Positions 7,142 through 15,447 of a DNA stretch of 64,000 bases are shown here, piece after piece. The translations under genes and the position numbers were made by a program. The notes beneath the pieces are model-generated. The model was not told the origin of the DNA. It did no database searches and saw only the letters and a list, made by a program, of their open reading frames with translations. How positions within the stretch are numbered: position 1 is the stretch's first letter; each line of letters starts with the position of its first letter. The stretch is from PALSA-505 sp963702235 (GTDB lineage Bacteria > Actinomycetota > Actinomycetes > Streptosporangiales > Streptosporangiaceae): assembly GCA_963702235.1 (NCBI GenBank), contig CAVPBZ010000018.1, positions 682,001 to 746,000 of the forward strand, in the 5' to 3' direction.

Positions 7142-8554
7142 GGGATAAGCGGCAGCTCCGCCGCGGACGCCGGCGACGCGGGACCGTCGCCGATCGCGTT
7201 CCGGCTGGAACCCGGCTCCGGCGTGCCGACCTACCTGCAGCTCGTCCAGCAGGTCGAGCAGGCCCTGCGGCTCGGCTACCTGGAGCCGGGGGACCAGCTG
7301 CCCCGGGTCAAGGACGTGGTCGGATCCCTGGCGATCAACCCGAACACGGTGCTCAAGGCCTACCGCGAGCTCGAGCACCGCGGCCTGGCGGCGGGGCGGC
7401 CAGGACAGGGCACGTTCGTGGAGGGCACGCTCGACCGGGTCGGCCTGGCCGAGCAGGCCGAACTGCACCGCACGCTGCTCGGCTGGCTGCGCACCGCCGG
7501 CGAGGCCGGGCTCGACCCGGACGGCATGACCGCGCTGTTCGGCGCCGCGCTGCGGGATTTCACCGCGGGGGCCGGCCACGGGCAGCCGGCCCGCCCTCAG
7601 CCGGCGCCCGGGACAGGCAGCCCGGGCAGCAGGCGCCGCGTGAACGTCGTCGAGACGGCCGGCCTGTCCAAGCGCTACCGGCGCACCGGGCGCTCGCGCC
7701 CGACCTGGGCGCTGCGCGACTGCACGCTGGCGGTCCCGGCCGGGCACGTGGTCGCGCTGGTCGGCCCCAACGGCGCGGGCAAGACCACGCTGCTGAACCT
7801 CGCGGCCGGCCTGGCCGCGCCGACGTCGGGCAGCGTGACCGTGCTCGGCGGCGAGCGCCCAGGAACGCCCGCCGCGCGCAGCGGGATCGCGTTCGTGGCC
7901 CAGGACGCGCCGCTGTACCGCGGCCTGTCGGTCGCCGACACCCTGCACCTGGCCCGCAACCTCAACCTGCGCTGGGATCAGCGGCGCGCGGCCGGGCGGC
8001 TGGCCGAGCTCGGCATCCCGCCGGGCCGCAAGGTGGGCAAGCTGTCCGGCGGCCAGCAGGCGCAGCTCGCGCTCACGCTGGCGCTGGCGAGGCGGCCCGA
8101 GCTGATCATCCTGGACGAGCCGCTGGCCCGGCTCGACCCGCTGGCCCGGCACGAGTTCATGGCCTCGCTGATGTCCGCGGTCGCCGAGGACGGCCTGTCG
8201 GTGCTGTTCTCCTCGCACGTGGTCGCCGAGCTGGAGCGGGTGGCCGACTACCTGATCGTGCTGGGCGGCGGCCGGGTGCAGATGGCCGGCCCGGTTGAGG
8301 ACCTGCTGGCCGGGCATTGCGTGCTGACCGGGCCAGCCGCCGAGGCCGGTATTTTCCCCGAACGGCTGCCGGTTATCCACGTTCGCCGCGCCGGCGCCCA
8401 GGCGCACCTGCTGACCCGGCTGAACGGAGACGCCGACCTGGTGCCGCCGGGGTGGACCGCCCATCCGTTGGACCTGGAAGAACTGGTCCTGGCTTATCTC
8501 CGCGAGCCCGCCGCCAGCGCGCTGCCCGGCCCCGGCGTGGCGGTGCGGTCGTGA
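7127..8554 (+). CDS. YtrA-type GntR regulator fused in frame to an ABC transporter ATPase
   Basis: One 475-codon frame. Residues 1-150 are a YtrA-subfamily GntR repressor (winged helix with LPRVKDVVGSLAINPNTVLKAYRELEHRGL and GRPGQGTFVE). Residues 172-475 are an ABC ATPase with Walker A GPNGAGKTTLL, Q-loop FVAQDAPLY, signature LSGGQQAQ, Walker B ELIILDEPLARLDP and the H-loop SSHVVAELER. The linker is Pro/Gly rich. In the paralogous module at 39914 these are two genes overlapping at ATGA. Here the matching GTG (7640) lies within GTGA, whose TGA is out of frame, so fusion could come from a one-base change in the linker, real or artefactual. It overlaps the permease by 4 bp. Confidence 0.85.
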   Translation: MQTDKGISGSSAADAGDAGPSPIAFRLEPGSGVPTYLQLVQQVEQALRLGYLEPGDQLPRVKDVVGSLAINPNTVLKAYRELEHRGLAAGRPGQGTFVEGTLDRVGLAEQAELHRTLLGWLRTAGEAGLDPDGMTALFGAALRDFTAGAGHGQPARPQPAPGTGSPGSRRRVNVVETAGLSKRYRRTGRSRPTWALRDCTLAVPAGHVVALVGPNGAGKTTLLNLAAGLAAPTSGSVTVLGGERPGTPAARSGIAFVAQDAPLYRGLSVADTLHLARNLNLRWDQRRAAGRLAELGIPPGRKVGKLSGGQQAQLALTLALARRPELIILDEPLARLDPLARHEFMASLMSAVAEDGLSVLFSSHVVAELERVADYLIVLGGGRVQMAGPVEDLLAGHCVLTGPAAEAGIFPERLPVIHVRRAGAQAHLLTRLNGDADLVPPGWTAHPLDLEELVLAYLREPAASALPGPGVAVRS

Positions 8555-9636
8555 CCGCCCTGCCCGCCCCGGCGCAGCATGCGCCCGCCGGGCGGACCCG
8601 GCCGGCCTGGACGGCGATGGCCTGGGTCACCTGGCGCCAGCACCGGGTGGCGCTGGCCGGCACCGGCATCCTGCTCGGCGCGTGCGCGGTGCTGCTGGCC
8701 ATCAGCGGGCTGCGCCTGCAGGCCGCCCACGCGAACCTGGTGCACGGCCATTGCGCGATATCCGGCGCGCTGATCACCAGTCCCTGCGGACTCCTGCAGA
8801 CTGCGTATAACAACGCCGGGTCCCTGCTGCTCACGGGCAATGTCCTGACGCTGACCGTCGCGGCATCCGTCATCCCCGGGCTGATCGGCATGTTCGTCGG
8901 CGCCCCGCTGCTGGCCAGGGAGTACGAGACGGGCACGTTCCGGTTCGCCTGGACCCAGGCCACCAGCCGCGCGCGGTGGGCCGCCGCCAAGCTGGCACTG
9001 CTGGCAGCGATGCTGACGGCGGCCGCCGGTGCCTTCGGGGCACTGGTGAGCTGGTTCCTGGCCCAGGACAATCCGCTATCGGGGGGCGACCGGTGGCAGT
9101 CGAGCGAGTTCGGGCTCACCGCCGTCACGTTCGCCGCGTGGACCCTCGTCGCGTTCGCGGTCGGCGCGTTCGCCGGCGCGCTGCTCAAGCGGACGCTCCC
9201 GGCCATGGCCGTCACGGCTGCCTGCGTGGCAGCGATGGCCGCGGTCACCTACCGGAAGCTGGACACGCCGCTGCTGAGCTTCGGCCCGGTCATCGGGCGG
9301 ACCAGGCTGCTGAGCCTGATGCCCTTCCAGCCCGGTTCGCCACCGGTCACGTACGTTTCGGGCCAGGCCGTCACCGTGTCGGCGCCGCCGGGAAGCTGGC
9401 CCCTGCGCGCTTGGATCGCCGCGCCGCACGGCCACGCGCCGGACAGCGGCCTGCAGGGCCTCAGCACGTCAGACCAGAATGCCTGGCTCGCGGCCCACCA
9501 CCTCACGCTCTGGACTGCCTACCAGCCGCCCGGCCGGTTCTGGGTCTTCCAGTCGGTCGAGGGCGGCATCGGCCTGCTGATCGCGCTTCTGCTCGGTGCG
9601 GCCACGGTCTGGCTGGTCGGCCGCAAGACGGCGTAA
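8551..9636 (+). CDS. ABC-2-like permease of YtrA module 1
   Basis: A 361-residue membrane protein with about six hydrophobic segments. TAMAWVTWRQHRVALAGTGILL at the N-terminus and the central GAPLLAREYETGTFRFAWTQ motif match the second permease at 41346 closely, so the two modules are paralogues. A long extracytoplasmic loop lies between about residues 240 and 330, before the last helix. It likely partners the upstream ATPase to export a toxic lipid or peptide or to sense envelope stress, as for YtrA-regulated transporters; the substrate is unknown. GTG at 8551 overlaps the ATPase stop (GTGA), indicating translational coupling. Confidence 0.8.
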   Translation: MTALPAPAQHAPAGRTRPAWTAMAWVTWRQHRVALAGTGILLGACAVLLAISGLRLQAAHANLVHGHCAISGALITSPCGLLQTAYNNAGSLLLTGNVLTLTVAASVIPGLIGMFVGAPLLAREYETGTFRFAWTQATSRARWAAAKLALLAAMLTAAAGAFGALVSWFLAQDNPLSGGDRWQSSEFGLTAVTFAAWTLVAFAVGAFAGALLKRTLPAMAVTAACVAAMAAVTYRKLDTPLLSFGPVIGRTRLLSLMPFQPGSPPVTYVSGQAVTVSAPPGSWPLRAWIAAPHGHAPDSGLQGLSTSDQNAWLAAHHLTLWTAYQPPGRFWVFQSVEGGIGLLIALLLGAATVWLVGRKTA

Positions 9637-9683
9637 CCAGCCCTCGCTCGCCCGGACCGGCCGCGGCATGCCAGGGTAGCGGC

Positions 9684-10343
9684 ATGCGCAAATACGTGAT
9701 CATGGGCGTGCAGGGGAGCGGGAAGGGCACCCAGGCCAAGATGCTCGCCGCCGACCTGGACCTGGTGCACATCAGCGTGGGCGACATCTTCCGCTGGAAC
9801 GTCCAGCAGCACACCAAGCTCGGCGCGCAGGTGCAGCGCACCATGGCAGCCGGCGAGCTTGTCGCCGACCAGGTGGTCGAGGACATCGTGCGGCAACGGC
9901 TCACCGACCACGACTGGAACTACGGCTTCATCATCGACGGGTTCCCGCGGAACCGGCGGCAGGCCGAGTTCTTCCTGGAGAGTTACGACATCGACGGCGT
10001 CATCCAGCTCGACCTGCCGGACAGCGAGGTGCGGCGCCGGGTGCTCAACCGGCGGCTCTGCGCGAACTGCGGCATGGACTACAACCTGATCGGGGACAGC
10101 CCCGGCACCGAGGGCCGCTGCGACGCCTGCGGCGGCGAGCTGGTCACCAGGGAGGATGACACCGAGGAGGCACTGGCCGTCCGGCTGCGCGACTATCACG
10201 AGAAGACCAACCCCGTGCTCGAGGTGTTCCGGCGCAAGGAGTACGTCGTTACCATCGACGCGCGGCCGGACCCCGTGACCGTCCAGCAGGCCATCCGCAA
10301 CGCGCTGGCGCTGCCGCCCTACCCTCCCGCGGCGACCGGGTAA
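9684..10343 (+). CDS. adk: adenylate kinase (zinc-LID type)
   Basis: A 219-residue nucleoside monophosphate kinase converting AMP + ATP to 2 ADP. Seen: P-loop GVQGSGKGTQAKML, the AMP-binding DGFPRNRRQAEF, and a long LID with four cysteines (CANCG...CDACGG) that should bind zinc, then RLRDYHEKTNPVLE. It may be a second adk, because the housekeeping copy in actinobacteria usually sits in the ribosomal secY region. It is followed after 10 bp by a PRPP synthase-like gene; that enzyme releases AMP, so the pair makes metabolic sense. Confidence 0.88.
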   Translation: MRKYVIMGVQGSGKGTQAKMLAADLDLVHISVGDIFRWNVQQHTKLGAQVQRTMAAGELVADQVVEDIVRQRLTDHDWNYGFIIDGFPRNRRQAEFFLESYDIDGVIQLDLPDSEVRRRVLNRRLCANCGMDYNLIGDSPGTEGRCDACGGELVTREDDTEEALAVRLRDYHEKTNPVLEVFRRKEYVVTIDARPDPVTVQQAIRNALALPPYPPAATG

Positions 10344-10353
10344 GGAGCGCGCC

Positions 10354-11298
10354 GTGCGAGAGATAGCCGTCTTCAGCGGCAGCGCCCACCGCGAGCTGGC
10401 CGAGGAGATCTGCGCCTACCTGCGGATCCCGCTGCTCCCTGTGCGGCTGCGCCGGTTCGCCAACGACTGCCTGGACGTGCAGCTGCAGGCCAACTGCCGG
10501 GAGCGGGACGTGTTCCTCATCCAGCCGCTGGTCCCGCCGGTTCAGGAGCACCTGGTCGAGCTGCTGCTGATGGCCGACGCCGCCCGCGGCGCCTCTGCGG
10601 GGCGGGTTACCGTGGTCATGCCACATTATTCCTATGCCCGTTCGGATAAAAAGAACGAACCGCGGGTCTCGATCGCCGGGCGGCTCGTGGCCGACCTGCT
10701 GGTCAAGGCGGGAGCGGGGCGCGTGCTGACGATGACCCTGCACTCGGCGCAGGTGCACGGCTTCTTCTCCGTGCCCGTCGACCACCTGCACGCGCTCAGG
10801 GAACTGGCAGCTCATTTCCGCGGCCGCGACCTGTCCGACACGGTCGTCGTGTCGCCCGACCTGGGCAACGCGCGGAGCGCCGCGGCGTTCGCCCGGCTGC
10901 TCGGGCTGCCGGTCGCGGCCGGCGCCAAGGAGCGGCACAGCGACACGAGCGTCACGATCAGCTCGATCATCGGCGACGTGACCGGCCGGAACGTGATCGT
11001 GCTCGACGACGAGATCGCGCGCGGGACCACGGTGTGCGAACTGCTGGACCGGCTGGCCGAGCGCCGGGTGCGCCTGGTCCGGATCGCCTGCACGCACGGG
11101 CTGTTCATTGACGGCGCGCTGGACCGGCTGGCCGCGCGGCCGGAGGTCACCGAGATCGTCTGCACCGACACGGTGCCCGTCCCGGCGGACAAGCGGACCG
11201 ACAAGCTGCACGTGATCCCGATCGGTCCGGCGCTGGCCGAGGCCATCCGCCGGATCCACGACGGCGAATCGGTCAGCGCGCTGTTCCAGCCCGCCTGA
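10354..11298 (+). CDS. divergent ribose-phosphate pyrophosphokinase (PRPP synthase)
   Basis: A 314-residue member of the Prs family, expected to make PRPP and AMP from ribose-5-phosphate and ATP. Recognisable: PHYSYARSDKKNEPR, TLHSAQVHGFF with the catalytic histidine, VVVSPDLGNARSA and VLDDEIARGTT. Several motifs are altered: the usual FSDGEI segment is FANDCL, YARQDRK is YARSDKK, and the PRPP loop DDxIDTGGT is DDEIARGTT. This is therefore an atypical paralogue rather than the housekeeping enzyme, and its activity or regulation may differ. GTG at 10354 has AAGGAG upstream. It lies in an operon with adenylate kinase. Confidence 0.8.
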   Translation: MREIAVFSGSAHRELAEEICAYLRIPLLPVRLRRFANDCLDVQLQANCRERDVFLIQPLVPPVQEHLVELLLMADAARGASAGRVTVVMPHYSYARSDKKNEPRVSIAGRLVADLLVKAGAGRVLTMTLHSAQVHGFFSVPVDHLHALRELAAHFRGRDLSDTVVVSPDLGNARSAAAFARLLGLPVAAGAKERHSDTSVTISSIIGDVTGRNVIVLDDEIARGTTVCELLDRLAERRVRLVRIACTHGLFIDGALDRLAARPEVTEIVCTDTVPVPADKRTDKLHVIPIGPALAEAIRRIHDGESVSALFQPA

Positions 11299-11370
11299 CG
11301 GGACCGTTCGAGACTGCTTGACGGGAACCGTTCCAGCCCCGCCTGACGGGACTGTTCGAGCCTGCTCCGG
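11281..11370 (+). repeat. degenerate 23-24-bp tandem repeat at the 3' end of the PRPP synthase gene
   Basis: Nearly four units begin at 11281, 11304, 11328 and 11352, each with a CxGTTCxAG...TGACGGGA pattern. The first unit encodes the last residues and stop codon of the PRPP synthase, so the array probably grew from the gene end. It fills the gap to the convergent oligopeptidase gene. Confidence 0.7.
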
Positions 11371-11392
11371 CCTGCTCGTGACCGGGGCGAGG

Positions 11393-13495
11393 TTAGCTGG
11401 CGCCTGCCGTGTCGATGATCCAGGCCGTGATCAGCGCTTCCTCCCGCCAGGCGTCGTACCGGCCGCTGCGTCCGCCGTGACCGGCCTCCATCCGCGTCTT
11501 GAGCAGGAACGGACCGCCCTTGCCCACTGCCCGCAGCCGCGCGATCCACTTGGCCGGCTCGTGGTAGAGGACGCGGGTGTCGTTCAGGCTGCCGGTGGCC
11601 AGGATGGCCGGGTACTCCTGGCTGGTCATGTTCTCGTAGGGCGAGTAGGACTTCATGTAGGCGAAAACTTCCGGGTCGTGCAGCGGATCGCCCCACTCCT
11701 CCCACTCGGTCACGGTCAGCGGGAGCGACGGGTCGAGCATCGTGTTCACCGGGTCCACGAACGGGACCTCCGCGACGATGCCGGCGAAATCCTCCGGCGC
11801 GCTGTTGGCCACCGCGCCCATGAGCAGGCCGCCGGCCGAGCCGCCGCGGGCGACCAGCCGGGACGGCGAGGTCCAGCCGCGGCGCAGCAGGTGCGCGGCA
11901 CACGCGGCGAAGTCGGTGAACGTGTTCACCTTGCACAGCTGCTTGCCCTCGTCGTACCAGCGGCGGCCCATCTCGCCGCCGCCGCGGACGTGCGCGATCG
12001 CGAACACGAACCCGCGGTCCAGCAGGGACAGCCTGGCCGTGCTGAAGTACGGGTCCATCGAGGCCTCGTAGCTGCCGTAGCCGTACAGCAGGCACGGGGC
12101 ACTGCCGTCCCGCGGCGTCCCGCTGCGGCAGACGAGGGAGACCGGGATCCGGGTGCCATCGGCGGCCACCGCCCACTCCCGGTGCTGGGTGTAGTCGTCG
12201 GATCGGAACGGCTGGCCATCCGGCGAGGCGAGCACCGGCCGCTGCCGCAGCAGGGTGAGCGCGCTGGTCTGGACGTCGAGCTCGTAGACGGATTCCGGGG
12301 TGGCCAGCGACTCGTAGTGCAGCCTGAACCGGGACGACTCATACTCCGGGTTCGCTCCCGGCGTCACCGAGTACACCGCCTCCGGGAACGGGATCTCCGT
12401 GGCGGTGCCGTCGTCGCGGAGCACGGCAAGGCCGGTGAGGCCGTCGCGGCGGTACCAGAGCACCAGGTGCCCGGCGAAGGCGTTGACGCCGAGCAGCCGG
12501 GTGTCGTCGCGATGGCCGACGAGCGGTTCCCATTCCCGCGGCGCGCTCACCGGGGCGGTGGCCAGCTCGAAGTTCTCCGCCTGGTCATTGTGCAGGATGA
12601 GCAGCCGGCCGGTGCCGTCCTGGTCCGGCTGGTGCTCGACGTCGTACTCGACGCCCTGCCTGCGCGGCGCGACCACCCGCAGCTCCCCGGCCGGATCCGC
12701 CGCATCGAGCAGCCACGCCTCGCCGGTCAGCTTGCTCTCCGACTTGATCACCAGGAAGCGCTCGCTGCGGGTCAGGCTCACCCCGACCCAGAACCGCTCG
12801 TCGGACTCCTCGAAGACGATCACGTCGTCGGCCGCCGGAGTGCCGACCAGGTGCCGCCAGACGCGGTAAGGCCGCCAGGCGTCGTCCACGGTGACGTAGA
12901 ACAGCGCCGACCCGTCGAGGGACCAGGCACAGCCGTAGAACGTGCCCGGGATCTCGTCGTCCAGCATCGCACCGGTGACGGTGTCCTTGATCCGCAGCGT
13001 GAAGCGCTCGTCGCCGCTGAAGTCGGTCGAGTATCCCAGCAGCCTCCCGTCCGGGCTGACGCTGAGCGCGCCGAGCGCGAAGAAGCTGGAGTCGCCGGCC
13101 AGTTCGTTGCCGTCCAGCAGGACCTGCTCCGCCGCCAGCGGCCGGCCGTCGGCGGCTTCCGGGGGCGTGACGTCCTCCGGGCCGGCCGGGCGCCGGCACT
13201 GGATCCGGTACTGCTGCCCTTCGACCGTCCGGGTGTAGTACCACCAGTCGCCCTTGCGCGCGGGTACCGACAGGTCGGTCTCCTGGGTGCGGGCCTTGAT
13301 CTCGGCGAAGATCGTGTCGCGCAGCCCGGCCAGCCCGGCGGTCATCTCGTCGGTGTAGGCGTTCTCGGCGTTGAGGTAGGCGATCACCTCCGGGTTGTCC
13401 TTCTCGGCGAGCCATCCGTAGTCGTCGGTGAAGGTGTCGCCGTGCTGGCGGCGCGGCACGGGAAGCCGGCTGGCGAAGGGGGGCAGGGTGGTCAT
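11393..13495 (-). CDS. ptrB: oligopeptidase B (prolyl oligopeptidase family S9A)
   Basis: A 700-residue serine peptidase with an N-terminal seven-bladed propeller (about residues 70-400) and a C-terminal alpha/beta hydrolase domain. Catalytic residues are visible as the serine in RGGSAGGLLM, the aspartate in GSLNDTRV and the histidine in EAGHGGRSGR. YGSYEASMDPYFS and HVRGGGEMGRRWYDEGK are typical of oligopeptidase B, which cuts short peptides after Arg/Lys in the cytoplasm. ATG at 13495 has TAGACT seven nt upstream (13508-13503), so it is probably leaderless. Confidence 0.93.
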   Translation of the reverse strand: MTTLPPFASRLPVPRRQHGDTFTDDYGWLAEKDNPEVIAYLNAENAYTDEMTAGLAGLRDTIFAEIKARTQETDLSVPARKGDWWYYTRTVEGQQYRIQCRRPAGPEDVTPPEAADGRPLAAEQVLLDGNELAGDSSFFALGALSVSPDGRLLGYSTDFSGDERFTLRIKDTVTGAMLDDEIPGTFYGCAWSLDGSALFYVTVDDAWRPYRVWRHLVGTPAADDVIVFEESDERFWVGVSLTRSERFLVIKSESKLTGEAWLLDAADPAGELRVVAPRRQGVEYDVEHQPDQDGTGRLLILHNDQAENFELATAPVSAPREWEPLVGHRDDTRLLGVNAFAGHLVLWYRRDGLTGLAVLRDDGTATEIPFPEAVYSVTPGANPEYESSRFRLHYESLATPESVYELDVQTSALTLLRQRPVLASPDGQPFRSDDYTQHREWAVAADGTRIPVSLVCRSGTPRDGSAPCLLYGYGSYEASMDPYFSTARLSLLDRGFVFAIAHVRGGGEMGRRWYDEGKQLCKVNTFTDFAACAAHLLRRGWTSPSRLVARGGSAGGLLMGAVANSAPEDFAGIVAEVPFVDPVNTMLDPSLPLTVTEWEEWGDPLHDPEVFAYMKSYSPYENMTSQEYPAILATGSLNDTRVLYHEPAKWIARLRAVGKGGPFLLKTRMEAGHGGRSGRYDAWREEALITAWIIDTAGAS

Positions 13496-13626
13496 GGCGC
13501 GGAGTCTACTGGCGGCGGGGATGAGCAATCTCGCGATGAGCTGGCGAGGCCGTCAGCCGCCGGGAGACCAGTTGCCGCATCATGCTCACCCGTCGCTTCC
13601 GGATCCGCCGGCGTGTCGGCTAAGGG

Positions 13627-15314
13627 ATGTCAGTCTACTGCGATAGTGTGTTCGAAGAACGTTACCAGTCGGCCCGGACGGAGGTGAACGCCGTGCCCGC
13701 AGCAGTCCCGCGACCCGAGTCGCAGGAGGAGATCCTGGATGCCGCGCTGGCCGCGCTCACCGATGCCGACATCCCGCCCGATGAGGATGCGCGGGCGGTC
13801 CCGGATCCGGATTGCGGCCGACCGGCCGAGCTGGCTGACCTGACCACGGCAGAGCTGGACCTGCTGGCCAGGCTGGACAAGGCAGGGCGGGCCGTGGACG
13901 CGGCGGCGGCCGCCGTGGTCACCACCGGGCCGACTGTGAGTGGCCCGGAAACCGCTGACACGGCCGGGACTGCTGTGGCCGGGTCCGATGCGGCCAGGCC
14001 CGAGCCGGGCGAGTTCGCCGGGTTCGCGCAGGGTGGGGTGCTGGACCTGATGGCGCCGGGGGTGCCGCTGGCCGGGTTCGCCGATGCCGCGCACGCCCAG
14101 CTTTCCCGGGTGCCTGACAATGAGCTGGTCGGGGTGCTGGCGGCGTGGCGGCGGCAGACCTCCTGGGCGCAGGCCCGGGAGCTGGCGGCGGTCGCGGAGC
14201 TGGCCCGCCGCCGTCCCGCCGGCCGCGCCGCGCCGGCGGCGGCGGGGGAGTTCCCGGTGCAGCTGAGCGAGTTCGTCGCCGCTGAGGTGGCGCTGGCGCT
14301 GACCTTGACCCGGCACGGCGGTGAGGGTGCTGCTGGAGCTGGCGCTGGATCTGGCCGCCCGGCCCGCGACCGCCGCCGCGCTCGAGGCGGGCCGGATTGA
14401 CCTGTACAAGGTCCGGGTCATCCTGGAGGCCGTTGCCCCGCTCAGCCCCGAGCACGCGGCCAGGGTGGAGGCGGCGGTGCTGCCGGACGCGGCGGGCCAG
14501 ACCAGCGGCGAGCTGCGCCGGTCGCTGCAGCGTGCGGTGCTGAAGCTGGACCCGGAGGCGGCCCGGCGGCGGCGGGAGCAGGCGCAGAAGGACGCCCGGG
14601 TCGAATGCTGGACCGACCCGGAGGGCACCGCGACGCTGGCGGGGCGGTCGCTGCCGCCGGCCGAGGTGCTGGCCGCGGATAAGCGGCTGTGCCAGGTGGC
14701 GGCGTGGTGGAAGAAGCAGATCCGGGCCGCGTGGAAACACGCCGACCCGGGCCAGCACCTGTCCCGGCCCGGGCATGGCACCGACCTGCTGCGGGCCCGC
14801 GCCTACCTGGCGCTGCTGCTCGGCCAGCCCCTCGACGTCCCGCCCGCCGACCTGCTCCCGGCCGCCGACATCCCCGGCGCCGGCGCGCCCGGCGGCCCCG
14901 CCGGGACCGACGGCCCCACTCACCCGGACGACGCCCGCAGCCCGGATGGCCAGCACCTGCCCGCCGGGCCGGACGGCACCCGCAGCCGGGACGACGCCCG
15001 CGGCCCGGATGGCCAGCAGGTGCCCGCCGGGCTGCGCCTGGCCCGACCCGGTCCCGGCCGGGCTGCGCCGGGGCGACCCGGTCGCCGCGCTGCCGCCGCT
15101 GGCCGGCTCGGTCGCCGTCACGCTGCCGCTGGCCACCCTGCTCGGCCTGTCCGACAACCCCGCCACCAACTGGCACCTCATCATCACCGACCCCGACGAC
15201 CGCGCCGTCGGCTACGGCTACGCCCCCCGCGCCCAACCCACACGCGGCCACCCCGCCGATGGCTGGACCATCACCCTGCGCACCGAACGCATCGCCTGCG
15301 GCCACTCACCGTAA
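13627..15314 (+). pseudogene. DUF222 (13E12-type) protein, frameshifted and lacking its HNH domain
   Basis: A DUF222 gene split over three frames. The first part (13627 to about 14325) ends with FVAAEVALALTLTRH. The family sequence then continues one frame away (LLELALDLAARPATAAALEAGRIDLYKVRVI) to about 15030, and again in another frame (PPLAGSVAVTLPLATLLGLSDNPATNWHL) to the stop at 15314. Full-length relatives carry a C-terminal HNH nuclease motif; here the protein would stop at RIACGHSP before it. The start could also be GTG at 13693, after GGAGG. The linker holds a 42-bp direct repeat. Probably a decayed 13E12-like element. Confidence 0.8.
14927..15031 (+). repeat. two 42-bp direct repeats in the DUF222 linker
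   Basis: Copies at 14927-14968 and 14990-15031, separated by 21 bp, differ at only a few bases. In frame they encode DDARSPDGQHLPAG and DDARGPDGQQVPAG. The apparent second frameshift of the gene lies just after the second copy. Confidence 0.8.
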
Positions 15315-15447
15315 CCAGACGGCCGGGCTCGCCGGCGCCCGGGGGATAACCCCAGGGTCAAGACGCCGGGCAGCCGCATACCGCTGGACCCGCGGCGTTC
15401 CTAGTGTGATCACCTGTGGGCACGCCGTGCCGGGGGACAATGACGTG

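Noticed and set aside
8976..9683. In-frame extension of adenylate kinase over the permease gene
   Set aside because: The extension is an alternate-frame reading of the ABC permease; homology begins at the ATG at 9684.
11318..13687. Long plus-strand open frame (789 codons) opposite the oligopeptidase gene
   Set aside because: A high-GC antisense shadow: repeated Arg/Val/Gly composition, no domain, while the minus strand encodes a complete S9A peptidase.
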